Of a stretch of DNA of 64,000 nt, positions 19,605 to 29,027 are shown piece after piece. The translations under genes were made by a program, and so were the position numbers. Source of the DNA: Pseudomonas sp. BCA17 (GTDB taxonomy: Bacteria; Pseudomonadota; Gammaproteobacteria; Pseudomonadales; Pseudomonadaceae); the NCBI RefSeq assembly GCF_004519405.1, contig NZ_SGWI01000002.1:558001-622000 (forward strand), read 5' to 3'. Numbering within the stretch: position 1 is the first letter of the stretch; each line of letters opens with the position of its first letter. Under the pieces are notes generated by a model. That model worked only from the letters and a program-made list of their open reading frames with translations. It ran no database searches and had not been told where the DNA came from.

Positions 19605-20222
19605 TTAGCGCATATCGCGTTCGGCACCAGACAGACTCGCCTGGAAAGCTTCACGCGCAAACTGGCGCTCCATGTAATCAAGCAACGGCTTGGCCGGCCG
19701 CGGCAATTCAATACCGAGAATCGGCAAGCGCCAGAGTATCGGTAATAGGCAGCAGTCCACCAAGCTTTGTTCCTCACTGAGGAAAAAAGGTTTATCAGCG
19801 AACAGCGGGGACACACCGGTCAAGCTCTCGCGCAACTCCTTGCGCGCCTGCACTCGAACGGCTTCTTTTGTACGCGAATCCAGAATCACATCCACCAACC
19901 CGCACCAGTCACGCTGGATCCGGTGGATCAGCAGGCGACTGTTGGCACGCGCCACCGGGTACACCGGCAGCAGAGGTGGATGCGGGTAACGCTCATCCAG
20001 GTATTCCATCACCACAGTCGACTCCCACAATGCCAGGTCACGATCGACCAGCGTGGGCAAGCTGCCGTAAGGGTTCACTTCGATCAGCTTCGGCGGCTGA
20101 CGGCCCGCCTCCACACTGATGATCTCGGCGCTGACACCCTTCTCTGCGAGCACGATACGCACTCGGTGGGAATAGTGGTCGGCGGGGTCGGAGTAACAGG
20201 CCAACCGATTGGTCACGCCCAT
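19605..20222 (-). CDS. sspA: Stringent starvation protein A
   Basis: A 205-residue glutathione-transferase-fold protein that binds RNA polymerase and alters promoter use in stress. The N-terminal thioredoxin-like half includes [20 protein letters not shown] and [19 protein letters not shown]; the conserved surface stretch is [17 protein letters not shown]. The ATG at 20222 has GAGGAGG upstream. It is downstream of petABC, separated by a strong hairpin. Confidence 0.95.
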   Translation of the reverse strand: MGVTNRLACYSDPADHYSHRVRIVLAEKGVSAEIISVEAGRQPPKLIEVNPYGSLPTLVDRDLALWESTVVMEYLDERYPHPPLLPVYPVARANSRLLIHRIQRDWCGLVDVILDSRTKEAVRVQARKELRESLTGVSPLFADKPFFLSEEQSLVDCCLLPILWRLPILGIELPRPAKPLLDYMERQFAREAFQASLSGAERDMR

Positions 20223-20258
20223 GGCGGTCCTCCTCGCTTGTTGAAATTATCGAAAGCT

Positions 20259-20343
20259 CAAAAACGAGCGCGCCCAGTGAGCATCTCCGTAACGTCCGGT
20301 TCAACCAGACTGCTACATGTTCAGAGATGCCGCTGGGCGCGCA
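20259..20343 (-). terminator. Long-stem terminator between petC and sspA
   Basis: GCGCGCCCAG-T-G-A-GCATCTC and GAGATGC-C-G-CTGGGCGCGC pair almost fully around a loop of about 40 bases, and on the minus strand the stem is followed by TCGTTTTTG. It sits 29 bp past the petC stop. The long loop is unusual for a terminator. Confidence 0.65.
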
Positions 20344-20371
20344 AGATTAACAGCAATTGCTTACGGTTGGA

Positions 20372-21151
20372 TCAATGCACATCCTTCCAGTATTCGCGCT
20401 TGAGCAGATAAGCGAATACGAAGAAGAAAGCCAGGTACAGCAATACATAGGTGCCGATACGTTGGTGCTGCAGTTTGACCGGGTTGGCCGAGTAGGCCAG
20501 GAAGGTCACCAGGTTCTTGACCTTCTCGTCGAACTGCTCTTCGTTCAGCGTACCGGTCTTGGGCACGATGGTCAGTTGATCGCACGCTTCATGAGTCAAA
20601 GGCGTACCGGTCAACGGATCATATTGCTTCTTCCCATCTTCAACGACCTGAACCTGTTTGCATCCTACCACTTGCCGGCCCTGCAGGCTGACCAGAACGT
20701 TAGGCATACCGACGTTCGGGAACACTTTGTTGTTCACACCCCATGGGCGCGCCGGGTCTTCATAGAAGGATTTCAGGTAGCCATACAACCAATCGGTCCC
20801 ACGCACGCGCGCTACCAGGGTCAGATCGGGCGGTGCGGCACCGAACCAGGCCTTGGCGTCCGCCGGCTGCATGCCGATGTTCATGTGGTCGCCAATCTTG
20901 GCACCGGTGAACACCAGCTTGTCGAGCATCACTTCGTGTGGGATGCCCAGGTCATCGGCAACGCGCTCATAGCGCTGGAACTTGACGCTATGGCAGCCCA
21001 TGCAGTAGTTGGCGAAGGTGCGCGCACCGTCTTGCAGGGCAGCTTTGTCGGACACGTCGATGTCGACTTTTTCCAGATCAGGCCCATGTTCGGCCGCGAA
21101 GGACAGGAGCGGCAGCGCCGCAAGCATCAAAGCAACGAATAACTTTTTCAT
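20372..21151 (-). CDS. petC: Cytochrome c1 subunit of the bc1 complex
   Basis: A 259-residue subunit with an N-terminal signal peptide (KKLFVALMLAALPLLSFAAE), the haem-binding CMGCH near residue 54 and a C-terminal membrane anchor (YVLLYLAFFFVFAYLLKREY). It passes electrons from the Rieske centre to periplasmic cytochrome c. Its start overlaps the petB stop by one base. Last gene of petABC. Confidence 0.97.
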   Translation of the reverse strand: MKKLFVALMLAALPLLSFAAEHGPDLEKVDIDVSDKAALQDGARTFANYCMGCHSVKFQRYERVADDLGIPHEVMLDKLVFTGAKIGDHMNIGMQPADAKAWFGAAPPDLTLVARVRGTDWLYGYLKSFYEDPARPWGVNNKVFPNVGMPNVLVSLQGRQVVGCKQVQVVEDGKKQYDPLTGTPLTHEACDQLTIVPKTGTLNEEQFDEKVKNLVTFLAYSANPVKLQHQRIGTYVLLYLAFFFVFAYLLKREYWKDVH

Positions 21152-22362
21152 CAGCCAGTCACCCTTTCCGGAACCGGTTTGGTCTTCTCGAGCCGGGTGT
21201 AGAACGGCATCAGAATGAAGTAAGCGAAGTACAGGAAGGTGCAGATCTGCGACAGCAGCGTACGCTCAGGGGTCGGTGCCAGTACACCCAATACACCCAG
21301 GATCACGAAGGCGATGCAGAATACCCACAGCCAGATTTTGCTCAGCCAGCCTTTGTAGCGCATGGACTTGACCGGGCTTCGGTCAAGCCAAGGCAGCACG
21401 AACAGCAGCGCGATCGAAGCGCCCATCGCCATCACGCCCATCAGCTTGTCGGGGATTGCCCGCAAGATGGCGTAGAACGGCGTGAAGTACCAGACCGGTG
21501 CAATATGCTCGGGAGTCTTGAAAGCGTTGGCCTGTTCGAAGTTAGGCTTCTCCAGGAAATAACCCCCCATCTCCGGGAAAAAGAACACGATCGAGCAGAA
21601 GATAAACAGGAAGACCACTACGCCGACGATGTCCTTCACGGTGTAGTACGGGTGGAATGGAATGCCATCCAGCGGTACGCCGTTTTCGTCTTTGTGCTTC
21701 TTGATATCCACGCCGTCCGGGTTGTTGGAACCCACTTCGTGAAGCGCCAGGATGTGCAGCACCACCAGGCCGAGAATCACGATCGGCAAGGCCACGACGT
21801 GCAAGGCGAAGAAGCGGTTCAGGGTGATGCCGGAGATCAGGTAGTCACCACGGATCCACTGGGTCAGGTCGTTGCCGATGACCGGGATCGCGCCAAACAG
21901 CGAGATGATCACCTGGGCGCCCCAGTACGACATCTGGCCCCATGGCAGCAAGTAACCCATGAAGGCTTCGGCCATCAGCGCCAGGTAGATCAGCATGCCG
22001 AAGACCCACACCAGTTCGCGGGGCTTCTGGTACGAACCGTAGAGCAGGCCACGGAACATGTGTAGGTAGACGACGATGAAGAACGCCGAAGCGCCTGTGG
22101 AGTGCAGCAGGCGCAGGATCGAGCCGTACTCGACGTCACGCATGATGTATTCGACGGAGGCGAACGCCTCTTCCGCCGACGGGGTGTAGCTCATCGTCAG
22201 CCAGACGCCGGTGACGATCTGGTTGACCAGCACCAGCAGTGCCAGGGAGCCGAAGAAATAGAAGAAGTTGAAGTTTTTTGGTGCGTAATATTTGCTGAGA
22301 TGGTCTTCCCACATTTTAGTGGCGGGGAAACGCGCATCCACCCAATCCATGAACTTGCTCAT
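21151..22362 (-). CDS. petB: Cytochrome b subunit of the bc1 complex
   Basis: A 403-residue polytopic protein with eight helices. The haem-ligand histidines lie in helices B and D (LLHSTGASAFFIVVYLHMFRG; FFALHVVALPIVILGLVVLH), and the Qo-site PEWY-type motif reads PVWYFTPFY near residue 290. Fused full-length b as in mitochondria and proteobacteria. Coupled to petA and petC by one-base overlaps. Confidence 0.97.
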   Translation of the reverse strand: MSKFMDWVDARFPATKMWEDHLSKYYAPKNFNFFYFFGSLALLVLVNQIVTGVWLTMSYTPSAEEAFASVEYIMRDVEYGSILRLLHSTGASAFFIVVYLHMFRGLLYGSYQKPRELVWVFGMLIYLALMAEAFMGYLLPWGQMSYWGAQVIISLFGAIPVIGNDLTQWIRGDYLISGITLNRFFALHVVALPIVILGLVVLHILALHEVGSNNPDGVDIKKHKDENGVPLDGIPFHPYYTVKDIVGVVVFLFIFCSIVFFFPEMGGYFLEKPNFEQANAFKTPEHIAPVWYFTPFYAILRAIPDKLMGVMAMGASIALLFVLPWLDRSPVKSMRYKGWLSKIWLWVFCIAFVILGVLGVLAPTPERTLLSQICTFLYFAYFILMPFYTRLEKTKPVPERVTG

Positions 22363-22958
22363 CAGGCTTTCTCCCCCTCGTCGACGCCAATGACAATGAC
22401 ACTGTCAGTCTCGTAATGATGTGGCGGAACTGGCAGGTTCAAGGGTGCGGGTTGTGCTTTGTAGACGCGACCAGCCAGGTCGTAGTGAGAACCGTGACAA
22501 GGGCAGAAATAACCACCGACCCAATCTTTGCCAAGGTCTGCAGGGGCAACTTCAGGGCGGAAAGTAGGCGAGCAACCCAGGTGGGTGCAGATACCGATCA
22601 GCAGCAGAATCTCCGGCTTGATCGAACGGATTTCCTTATCTACGTAAGCGGGTTGGTCGGAATTCTTCGAGTCGGGGTCAGACAGTTGACCTTCGATTTT
22701 CTTCAGATTTCCCAGGATCTCCTCGGTACGACGAACGATGAACACTGGCTGACCGCGCCACTCAGCAATCATCTGCTGGCCTGGGTCGATCTTGCTGACA
22801 TTCACCTTCACCGGTGCACCTGCGGCTTTCGCCTTGGCACTGGGAAACCATGACCCCACGAACGGGACCGCAGCCCCCACCGCTCCTGCAGCACCCACCA
22901 CGGATGTGGCTGCTACCAAGAAGCGACGCCGGCCTGCATTCACGCCGTCATTGCTCAT
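22362..22958 (-). CDS. petA: Rieske iron-sulfur subunit of the bc1 complex
   Basis: A 198-residue protein with a twin-arginine-type N-terminus (RRRFLVAATSVVGAAGAVG) and the 2Fe-2S ligands in CTHLGC and CPCHGSHYD. It accepts electrons from ubiquinol at the Qo site. First gene of the operon; a candidate promoter lies at 23042-23070. Confidence 0.97.
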   Translation of the reverse strand: MSNDGVNAGRRRFLVAATSVVGAAGAVGAAVPFVGSWFPSAKAKAAGAPVKVNVSKIDPGQQMIAEWRGQPVFIVRRTEEILGNLKKIEGQLSDPDSKNSDQPAYVDKEIRSIKPEILLLIGICTHLGCSPTFRPEVAPADLGKDWVGGYFCPCHGSHYDLAGRVYKAQPAPLNLPVPPHHYETDSVIVIGVDEGEKA

Positions 22959-23041
22959 TCAGTCCTCTCCCATCAGCTTTTTGGCCTGTTAAATCAGGCG
23001 TCTACTAAGTGTTGAATCTTTACTTATAAAAATTTTGACGG

Positions 23042-23070
23042 ATGGTAATGAAAAGCCCCACGTATGACAA
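23042..23070 (-). promoter_or_regulatory. Candidate sigma-70 promoter of petABC
   Basis: Reading leftward, TTGTCA (23070-23065) and TACCAT (23047-23042) are spaced 17 bp, about 84 bp upstream of petA. The rest of the 266-bp gap holds the rpsI terminator and nothing else recognised. Confidence 0.45.
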
Positions 23071-23168
23071 GGGAATTGCCCGGGGCTCCCTCTCCAAGCC
23101 TTGTAGTATAGGGGGTCTACGGATGTGGCAAGTTGTCACGGCAAATTTTCTGCACAAATCGCAGGCAA

Positions 23169-23207
23169 TAAAAAACGCCCAGCTCCGTGAGGAGACTGGG
23201 CGTTTTT
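23169..23207 (-). terminator. Intrinsic terminator of rplM-rpsI
   Basis: ACGCCCAG-CTCC / GGAG-A-CTGGGCGT forms a strong stem with a GTGA loop, and A and T runs on either side. It lies about 20 bp past the rpsI stop. Confidence 0.9.
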
Positions 23208-23224
23208 GTGGAACGTAAAGCGAA

Positions 23225-23617
23225 TTAACGCTTCGAGTACTGCGGACGCTTACGCGCTTTACGCAGACCGACTTTCTTACGTTCAACTTCACGGGCATCG
23301 CGAGTAACGAAGCCAGCTTTGCGCAGAGCGCTACGCAGGGTTTCGTCGTAGCTCATCAGCGCGCGAGTGATGCCGTGGCGGATTGCGCCAGCTTGACCAC
23401 TTACACCGCCACCGATAACGGTGACGTAGATGTCGAACTTTTCAACTGTCTCGGTCAGTTCCAGCGGCTGACGAACTACCATGCGGGCAGTTTCGCGGCC
23501 GAAGAAGTTATCCAGGGAGCGGTTGTTGATCGAGATGTTACCAGTGCCCGGACGCAGGAAAACGCGTGCGGTTGCGGTTTTGCGACGGCCAGTGCCGTAA
23601 TTTTGAGTCGCCGACAT
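23225..23617 (-). CDS. rpsI: 30S ribosomal protein S9
   Basis: A 130-residue protein with the N-terminal [18 protein letters not shown] signature and the conserved basic end [12 protein letters not shown] that reaches the P-site tRNA. It is co-transcribed with rplM, 14 bp downstream. Confidence 0.98.
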   Translation of the reverse strand: MSATQNYGTGRRKTATARVFLRPGTGNISINNRSLDNFFGRETARMVVRQPLELTETVEKFDIYVTVIGGGVSGQAGAIRHGITRALMSYDETLRSALRKAGFVTRDAREVERKKVGLRKARKRPQYSKR

Positions 23618-23631
23618 AATGAACTATTCCG

Positions 23632-24060
23632 TTAAAACTTCAGTTCTTGGGGCTGCTGAGCAGCATGAGGGTGAGCTGCGCCCGCATAGACTTTCAGCTT
23701 GCGAAACATATCGCGACCCAGTGGGCCCTTCGGCAGCATGCCTTTGACCGCGATTTCGATCGGGGCTTCAGGCTTCTTGGAAATCAGGCCTTCGAAGTTG
23801 GAAGACTTGATACCGCCTGGGAAACCGGAGTGACGGTAGTACATTTTGTCGCTTGCTTTGTTGCCGGTTACACGAACCTGCTCAGCGTTGATGATGACGA
23901 TGTAGTCACCGGTATCAACGTGCGGGGTGTACTCAGGCTTGTGCTTGCCACGCAGACGGCTGGCGACTTCAGTGGCCAGACGACCCAGGGTCTGACCAGC
24001 GGCGTCGACGACAAACCAGTCGCGCTGAACTGTTTCCGGTTTTGCAGTAAAAGTTGTCAT
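23632..24060 (-). CDS. rplM: 50S ribosomal protein L13
   Basis: A 142-residue protein of normal length with conserved [39 protein letters not shown] and the [13 protein letters not shown] end. First gene of rplM-rpsI; leader hairpin and promoter lie just upstream. Confidence 0.98.
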   Translation of the reverse strand: MTTFTAKPETVQRDWFVVDAAGQTLGRLATEVASRLRGKHKPEYTPHVDTGDYIVIINAEQVRVTGNKASDKMYYRHSGFPGGIKSSNFEGLISKKPEAPIEIAVKGMLPKGPLGRDMFRKLKVYAGAAHPHAAQQPQELKF

Positions 24061-24079
24061 TCTTTAATAGCCTCAGGGG

Positions 24080-24102
24080 CCGCCTGTAAATTTAGACGGC
24101 GG
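24080..24102 (-). promoter_or_regulatory. Hairpin in the rplM leader
   Basis: CCGCC / GGCGG pair around an AT-rich loop about 20 bp upstream of the rplM ATG, inside the leader of the predicted transcript. In E. coli L13 represses its own operon through the mRNA leader; this structure could serve that role. The structure is seen and the role is inferred. Confidence 0.4.
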
Positions 24103-24131
24103 ATCTTACTGAATAGTGCGTACTTTGACAA
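24103..24131 (-). promoter_or_regulatory. Candidate sigma-70 promoter of rplM-rpsI
   Basis: Reading leftward, TTGTCA (24131-24126) and TAAGAT (24108-24103) are spaced 17 bp, giving a leader of roughly 35 bases. Confidence 0.6.
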
Positions 24132-24309
24132 GGTCAAAGGCAGCCGGATACAGACGCTATCGGGGGCTCGGGTCGGCGCGTCCGTTCAACGGCAAGATTC
24201 TTCGGCAGGCGGCGCATCACTTCCACTGCAGAAAGAGGTGGGCAATTATGCAGATTGCGAAAAAAAATTCAACCTGCTTTTATGATTGTTTTCCCTGAAG
24301 GAGTACCCG

Positions 24310-25350
24310 ATGGATTATCGACAGCTGGGCCGTACGGATCTGAACGTGAGCGCGATAGCCCTGGGCACCATGACCTGGGGTGAGCAGAACAGCGAGGCAG
24401 AGGCCTTCGCGCAGATCGAACGAGCCAAGGCCGCGGGGATCAACTTCCTCGATACGGCCGAGATGTACCCGGTGCCACCCAAGGCCGAAACCTACGCCAC
24501 CACCGAGCGTTATATCGGCAACTACTTCAAGAGTCGCGGCGACCGTGCCGACTGGGTCCTGGCCAGCAAGATCGCCGGCCCCGGCAATACCATCGACTAC
24601 ATCCGCGACCGCCACCTGCGCCACAACCGCAAGCACATCGTCGAAGCCCTGGACGCCAGCCTCAAGCGCCTGCAAACCGACTGGATCGACCTCTATCAAC
24701 TGCACTGGCCGGAACGCAGCACCAACTTCTTCGGCCAACTGAGCTACAAGCACAAGGACGAAGACGACCTCACCCCGCTGGAAGAAACCCTCGAGGCACT
24801 GGATGAACAGGTGAAGGCCGGCAAGATCCGCCACATCGGCCTGTCCAACGAAACCCCATGGGGCACCATGAAGTTCCTGGCGCTGGCTGAAGCGCGCGGC
24901 TGGACCCGTGCAGTGTCGATCCAGAACCCCTACAACCTGCTCAACCGCAGCTTCGAAGTGGGCTTGGCGGAAGTCGCCATTCGCGAACAATGCGGCCTGC
25001 TGGCCTATTCACCCCTGGCGTTCGGCATGCTCAGCGGCAAGTACGAAGGCGGCGCACGTCCCGCAAAGGCACGCCTGACCGAATACAGCCGCTTCAGCCG
25101 CTACTTCAACCCGCAGTCGGAAGCCGCGTGCAGCCGTTACGTCGCGCTGGCGCGTGAACACGGCCTGGACCCGGCACAGATGGCACTGGCATTCGTGACG
25201 CAGCAGCCGTTCGTGACCAGCAACATTATCGGGGCCACAACGCTTGCGCAGCTGGACAGCAACATTGCCAGCGCTGACCTGAAGCTGTCGAAGGAAGTGT
25301 TGGAAGGGATTGAGGCGATCCAGAAGGATCATCCGAATCCAGCGCCTTGA
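24310..25350 (+). CDS. NADP(H)-dependent aldo/keto reductase (Tas-like)
   Basis: A 346-residue (beta/alpha)8 reductase. The catalytic Asp and Tyr lie in NFLDTAEMYPVP (near residue 52), with Lys in WVLASKIAG and His in YQLHWPER; the nucleotide-binding C-terminus includes SNIIGATTLAQLDSNI. It resembles E. coli Tas and other broad-range ketoreductases; substrate unknown. The ATG at 24310 follows GAAGGAGT, so a longer in-frame start at 24286 is rejected. Confidence 0.88.
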   Translation: MDYRQLGRTDLNVSAIALGTMTWGEQNSEAEAFAQIERAKAAGINFLDTAEMYPVPPKAETYATTERYIGNYFKSRGDRADWVLASKIAGPGNTIDYIRDRHLRHNRKHIVEALDASLKRLQTDWIDLYQLHWPERSTNFFGQLSYKHKDEDDLTPLEETLEALDEQVKAGKIRHIGLSNETPWGTMKFLALAEARGWTRAVSIQNPYNLLNRSFEVGLAEVAIREQCGLLAYSPLAFGMLSGKYEGGARPAKARLTEYSRFSRYFNPQSEAACSRYVALAREHGLDPAQMALAFVTQQPFVTSNIIGATTLAQLDSNIASADLKLSKEVLEGIEAIQKDHPNPAP

Positions 25351-25360
25351 TTGACCTTTA

Positions 25361-25432
25361 GGCCGCTATCGGGAGCAAGCCCTACATTTGATGGATGAAT
25401 AGTTCAAATGCGGGCCTGCTCCCGATGAGGCC
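25361..25432. repeat. REP pair (REPIN-like)
   Basis: GGCCGCTATCGGGAGCAAGC at 25361-25380 is matched in inverse by GCGGGCCTGCTCCCGATGAG ending at 25432, around a 29-bp spacer. It lies in the gap between the convergent aldo/keto reductase and acyl-CoA dehydrogenase genes. Confidence 0.7.
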
Positions 25433-25449
25433 ATCAGCCACACACCCAT

Positions 25450-26586
25450 TCAAAGCGCCCGCGCAATAATTTCCTTCATGATTTCATTGGTACCCGCATA
25501 GATCCGCTGCACCCGCGCATCCGCCCAGGCCCGGGCAATCGGGTATTCCCACATGAAGCCGTAACCGCCATGCAACTGCACGCACTCATCGAGCACCTTG
25601 CACTGCAGGTCCGTCGCCCAGTACTTGGCCATCGCCGCCGTAGGCACATCAAGCTTGCCTTCCAGATGCAATGCCATGCACTTATCGACGAACACGCGGC
25701 CAATCTGAATCTCGGTCGCCATCTCTGCGAGCTTGAAGCGAGTGTTCTGGAAATCCGCAATGGCCTTGCCGAACGCTTTACGCTCACGGGTGTATTCCAG
25801 GGTCCACTCCAACGCAGCCTCGGCGGACGCCAAGGCACCAATCGCGACAGTCAAACGCTCCTGGGGCAACTCCTGCATCAAGTAAGCGAACCCCATGCCC
25901 GCCTGGCCCAACAGGTTTTCCCTGGGCACGCGCACGTCCTGGAAAAACAGCTCCGAGGTATCCTGAGCCTTCATGCCCACCTTCTCCAGACGCTTGCCCT
26001 TGTCAAAGCCCGGCGTATCGGCTTCGACCAGAAACAGGCTGGTGCCCTTGGCGCCGGCCTTGGGATCGGTCTTGGCCACGACGATCACCAACTCGGCCAG
26101 GTAGCCGTTGGTGATGAAGGTCTTGGAGCCATTGATCACATACTCATCACCGTCCAGGACCGCTGTGGTCTTGACGCCCTGCAGGTCGGAACCGGCACCC
26201 GGCTCGGTCATCGCAATGGCCGTGACCATTTCGCCCGAGATCAGTTTGGGCAGGTATTTGTGCTTCAGCGCCTCGCTGCCGTAATGCAGGATGTAGGGCG
26301 CAACGATATCCGAATGCAGAGAGAACCCGATTCCGGTCAGGCCCAGGCGACTGATTTCCTCAATCACCACCGCGCTGTAGAGGAAGTCTGCCCCCAGCCC
26401 GCCATATTCCTCCGGCAGATGGGAACACAGCATCCCCGCCTCCCCTGCCCTGCGCCATAAATTACGGTCAATGTAGCCCTGTTTCTCCCATTGCCCGTGG
26501 AATGGCGCCGCGTCTTTTTCGAGGAAGGTGCGCACACTCTCGCGAAAGAGTTCGTGCTCTGGGCTGAACAAGGTTCTGGGAATCAT
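25450..26586 (-). CDS. Acyl-CoA dehydrogenase
   Basis: A 378-residue FAD-dependent acyl-CoA dehydrogenase. It has the N-terminal helical domain, the middle motif AIAMTEPGAGSDLQGVKTTA, and the C-terminal signature VQLHGGYGFMWEYPIAR, with a Glu in YAGTNEIMKEIIAR at the usual catalytic position. It removes two hydrogens from an acyl-CoA; chain length cannot be read. It stands alone, divergent from the GlxA/AraC regulator gene, which might control it. Confidence 0.9.
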   Translation of the reverse strand: MIPRTLFSPEHELFRESVRTFLEKDAAPFHGQWEKQGYIDRNLWRRAGEAGMLCSHLPEEYGGLGADFLYSAVVIEEISRLGLTGIGFSLHSDIVAPYILHYGSEALKHKYLPKLISGEMVTAIAMTEPGAGSDLQGVKTTAVLDGDEYVINGSKTFITNGYLAELVIVVAKTDPKAGAKGTSLFLVEADTPGFDKGKRLEKVGMKAQDTSELFFQDVRVPRENLLGQAGMGFAYLMQELPQERLTVAIGALASAEAALEWTLEYTRERKAFGKAIADFQNTRFKLAEMATEIQIGRVFVDKCMALHLEGKLDVPTAAMAKYWATDLQCKVLDECVQLHGGYGFMWEYPIARAWADARVQRIYAGTNEIMKEIIARAL

Positions 26587-26731
26587 GGGTCACCTGCAAG
26601 GATTGTCGGACAAGGACGAGCCCACAGAGACTATGCCGCGATGGCGTCACGGGACACTGGACACATGCGACAAAAAATAAGACGATCCAGCCGTCTGGTG
26701 ACCACTTTCCCCTATAAGAATAAATGAAATT

Positions 26732-27727
26732 ATGTCTAACCAAATCTCCACGCCCTTGCGGCGCGTCAGCATTTTGGCCGTTGATCGGGTATTCGCTTCA
26801 ACCCTCATGCAAGCCAAGGATTTCTTCCACCTCGCCAGCCTGCGCTATGGCAAACAGCAGGGCCTGGGCCTGACCCCGGCATTCGAAACGCGCCTGGTCA
26901 GCCCCGACGGGCAATCGGTGCGCAGCTTCAGCGACGTGATCATGCCGGTGGATGGCGGTCTGGAAAACGCCGACATCATTGTGTTGCCGGCCTTCTGGGA
27001 CGATTTCGATGCCCTCTGCACGCGCTACCCGCAAGTGCTGCCCTGGCTGCGCGAACAACACAGCCGCGGCGCCGTACTCTGCGGCGAAGCCACCGGGGTG
27101 TTCTGGCTGGCTGAGGCCGGCTTGCTCGATGGCAAGGAAGCGACAACCTACTGGCGCTTCTTCAATGCCTTCAGCGAGCGTTTCCCCAAGGTCCAACTCA
27201 ACCAGGACAAACACCTCACCGATGCCGACAACCTGTATTGCGCCGGCGGTACCACGTCGGCATGCGACCTCTACATCTACCTGATCGAACGTTTCTGCGG
27301 CGCCAACATCGCCCAGGCCGTGGCCCGCGATATCCTCTACGAAGTGCAGCGCAACTACGCACCGGGACGCATCGGTTTTGGCGGGCAGAAGCTGCATCAG
27401 GACGTGATCATCCTGCAGATCCAGCACTGGCTCGAAGAGCACTTCGCCGACAAGTTCCGCTTTGAAGATGTCGCGCGCGAACACGGCATGAGCATCCGCA
27501 ACTTCATGCGCCGCTTCCAGACGGCCACCGGTGACAAGCCGCTGCATTATCTGCAACGCCTGCGAATCGAAACGGCCAAGGGCCTGCTCTCGGGCAGCCG
27601 CAAGAGCATCAAGACCATCAGTTACGAGGTGGGGTATGACGATGCGAGTTTCTTTGCGCGGTTGTTCAGGCAGCACACCGAGTTGTCGCCGAACCAATAC
27701 CGCCAGCAGTTCCAGCAAGCGGCGTAG
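26732..27727 (+). CDS. GlxA/FtrA-type regulator (DJ-1/PfpI domain plus AraC HTH)
   Basis: A 331-residue two-domain regulator. Residues 1-200 form a class I glutamine-amidotransferase-like DJ-1/PfpI fold, with GAVLCGEATGVFWLAEAGLL at the nucleophile elbow. Residues 225-331 hold two AraC helix-turn-helices (FEDVAREHGMSIRNFMRRF; IKTISYEVGYDDASFFARLF). It is divergent from the acyl-CoA dehydrogenase across 145 bp. Its target is not known. Confidence 0.88.
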   Translation: MSNQISTPLRRVSILAVDRVFASTLMQAKDFFHLASLRYGKQQGLGLTPAFETRLVSPDGQSVRSFSDVIMPVDGGLENADIIVLPAFWDDFDALCTRYPQVLPWLREQHSRGAVLCGEATGVFWLAEAGLLDGKEATTYWRFFNAFSERFPKVQLNQDKHLTDADNLYCAGGTTSACDLYIYLIERFCGANIAQAVARDILYEVQRNYAPGRIGFGGQKLHQDVIILQIQHWLEEHFADKFRFEDVAREHGMSIRNFMRRFQTATGDKPLHYLQRLRIETAKGLLSGSRKSIKTISYEVGYDDASFFARLFRQHTELSPNQYRQQFQQAA

Positions 27728-27734
27728 ATTTACT

Positions 27735-27842
27735 GTGGCGAGGGAGCTGGCTCCCGCTGGACCGGGCTGGCGCTCCAGCGCGCAGCGTTCCCAAGCTTTT
27801 GGGGCTGCTGCGCAGCCCAGCGGGAGCAAGCTCCCTCGCCAC
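27735..27842. repeat. REPIN of the GTGGCGAGGGAGC family
   Basis: GTGGCGAGGGAGCTGGCTCC at 27735 and its inverse ending CTCCCTCGCCAC at 27842 bracket a region with inner GGGCTGGCG and GGGGCTGCTGCGCAGCCC palindromes. This is the same REP type as the array at 55313-56726. It fills the gap between the GlxA-like gene and the zapE 3' end. Confidence 0.8.
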
Positions 27843-27853
27843 AGAAGCTGGTC

Positions 27854-28948
27854 TTAGGGTTTGTGTCCGCGCGACAGGAACTCGTGGGACTGCATTTCCA
27901 GCAAACGGCTCAGCGTGCGCTGGAATTCGAAGTTCAAGCGACCGCCGGTATAGAGATCCTTGAGCTCGACCTCCGCCGAGATGATCAGCTTGACGTTACG
28001 GTCGTAGAACTCGTCGACCATATTGATGAACCGCCGCGCGATGTCGTCGGTGGTGACGCTCATCTGCTCCACGCCACTGAGGATCACCGCGTGGAAGATC
28101 TTGCCCAGTTCGATGTAGTCGTTCTGGCTGCGCGGGCCGTCGCAGAGTGCACGGAAGTCGAACCACGCCACGTCATCGCACGTACGCAGCGCAATGATTT
28201 CGCGGTTTTCGATCATCAGCTTGTCGTTTTCCACCGCCTGAGTGCATTCCGGCGTCAGCGCACGGAAGCTCTTTTTCAGGCTCTCGTGGGCCGCTTCGTT
28301 CAGCGGGAAGTGGAACAGCTCGGCTTGCTCAAGGTGACGCAGGCGGTAGTCGACGCCGCTGTCGACGTTGACGATTTCGGTGTTCTGCTTGATCAGCGCG
28401 ATGGCCGGCAGGAAGCGCGCACGTTGCAGGCCGTCCTTGTACAGGCCGTCGGGCACGATGTTCGAAGTCGCGACCAGGGTCACGCCGTTCTTGAACAACT
28501 CTTCCATCAGGGTGCCGAGGATCATGGCGTCGGTGATGTCGGAGACAAAGAACTCATCGAAGCAGATCACCCGCGCTTCTTCGGAGAACCGCTTGGCGAT
28601 GATGGTCAGGGGGTTTTTCTCGCCCGGCAGGGTCTTCATCTCTTCGTGCACACGCTTCATGAAGCGGTGGAAGTGGGTACGGACCTTGTCCTTGAACGGC
28701 AGCGCTTCGAAGAAAGTATCGACCAGATAGGTCTTGCCCCGGCCGACGCCACCCCAGAAGTACAGGCCCTTGACCGGCGTGCGGTCTTTCTTGCCAAACA
28801 GCTTGCTGAGCATCCCTGGCTTGCTTTGCGAGGCCGCGAGCAGGTCGTCGTACAGGCGCTGTAAATGACGCACCGCATTTTCCTGAGCCGCGTCATGGAA
28901 GAACTCAGGGCGTTTCAGATCAGCTTGATATCGTTCTAGGGGCGTCAT
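27854..28948 (-). CDS. zapE: Cell-division ATPase ZapE
   Basis: A 364-residue AFG1-like AAA ATPase that acts on the FtsZ ring in late division. The Walker A motif is in FWGGVGRGKTYLVD near residue 70 and Walker B in VICFDEFFVSDI near 140. The ATG at 28948 (MTPLERYQADLKRPEF) is the family start, and the 21-residue upstream extension is rejected. It is followed upstream by trpS on the same strand. Confidence 0.93.
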   Translation of the reverse strand: MTPLERYQADLKRPEFFHDAAQENAVRHLQRLYDDLLAASQSKPGMLSKLFGKKDRTPVKGLYFWGGVGRGKTYLVDTFFEALPFKDKVRTHFHRFMKRVHEEMKTLPGEKNPLTIIAKRFSEEARVICFDEFFVSDITDAMILGTLMEELFKNGVTLVATSNIVPDGLYKDGLQRARFLPAIALIKQNTEIVNVDSGVDYRLRHLEQAELFHFPLNEAAHESLKKSFRALTPECTQAVENDKLMIENREIIALRTCDDVAWFDFRALCDGPRSQNDYIELGKIFHAVILSGVEQMSVTTDDIARRFINMVDEFYDRNVKLIISAEVELKDLYTGGRLNFEFQRTLSRLLEMQSHEFLSRGHKP

Positions 28949-29027
28949 AATTTCGTTAGCAAGGCAACAAAAACGGGCCGTCACTGTAGCGACGGCCCTG
29001 GATAATGGCAATCAACCCTTGGTCGGG

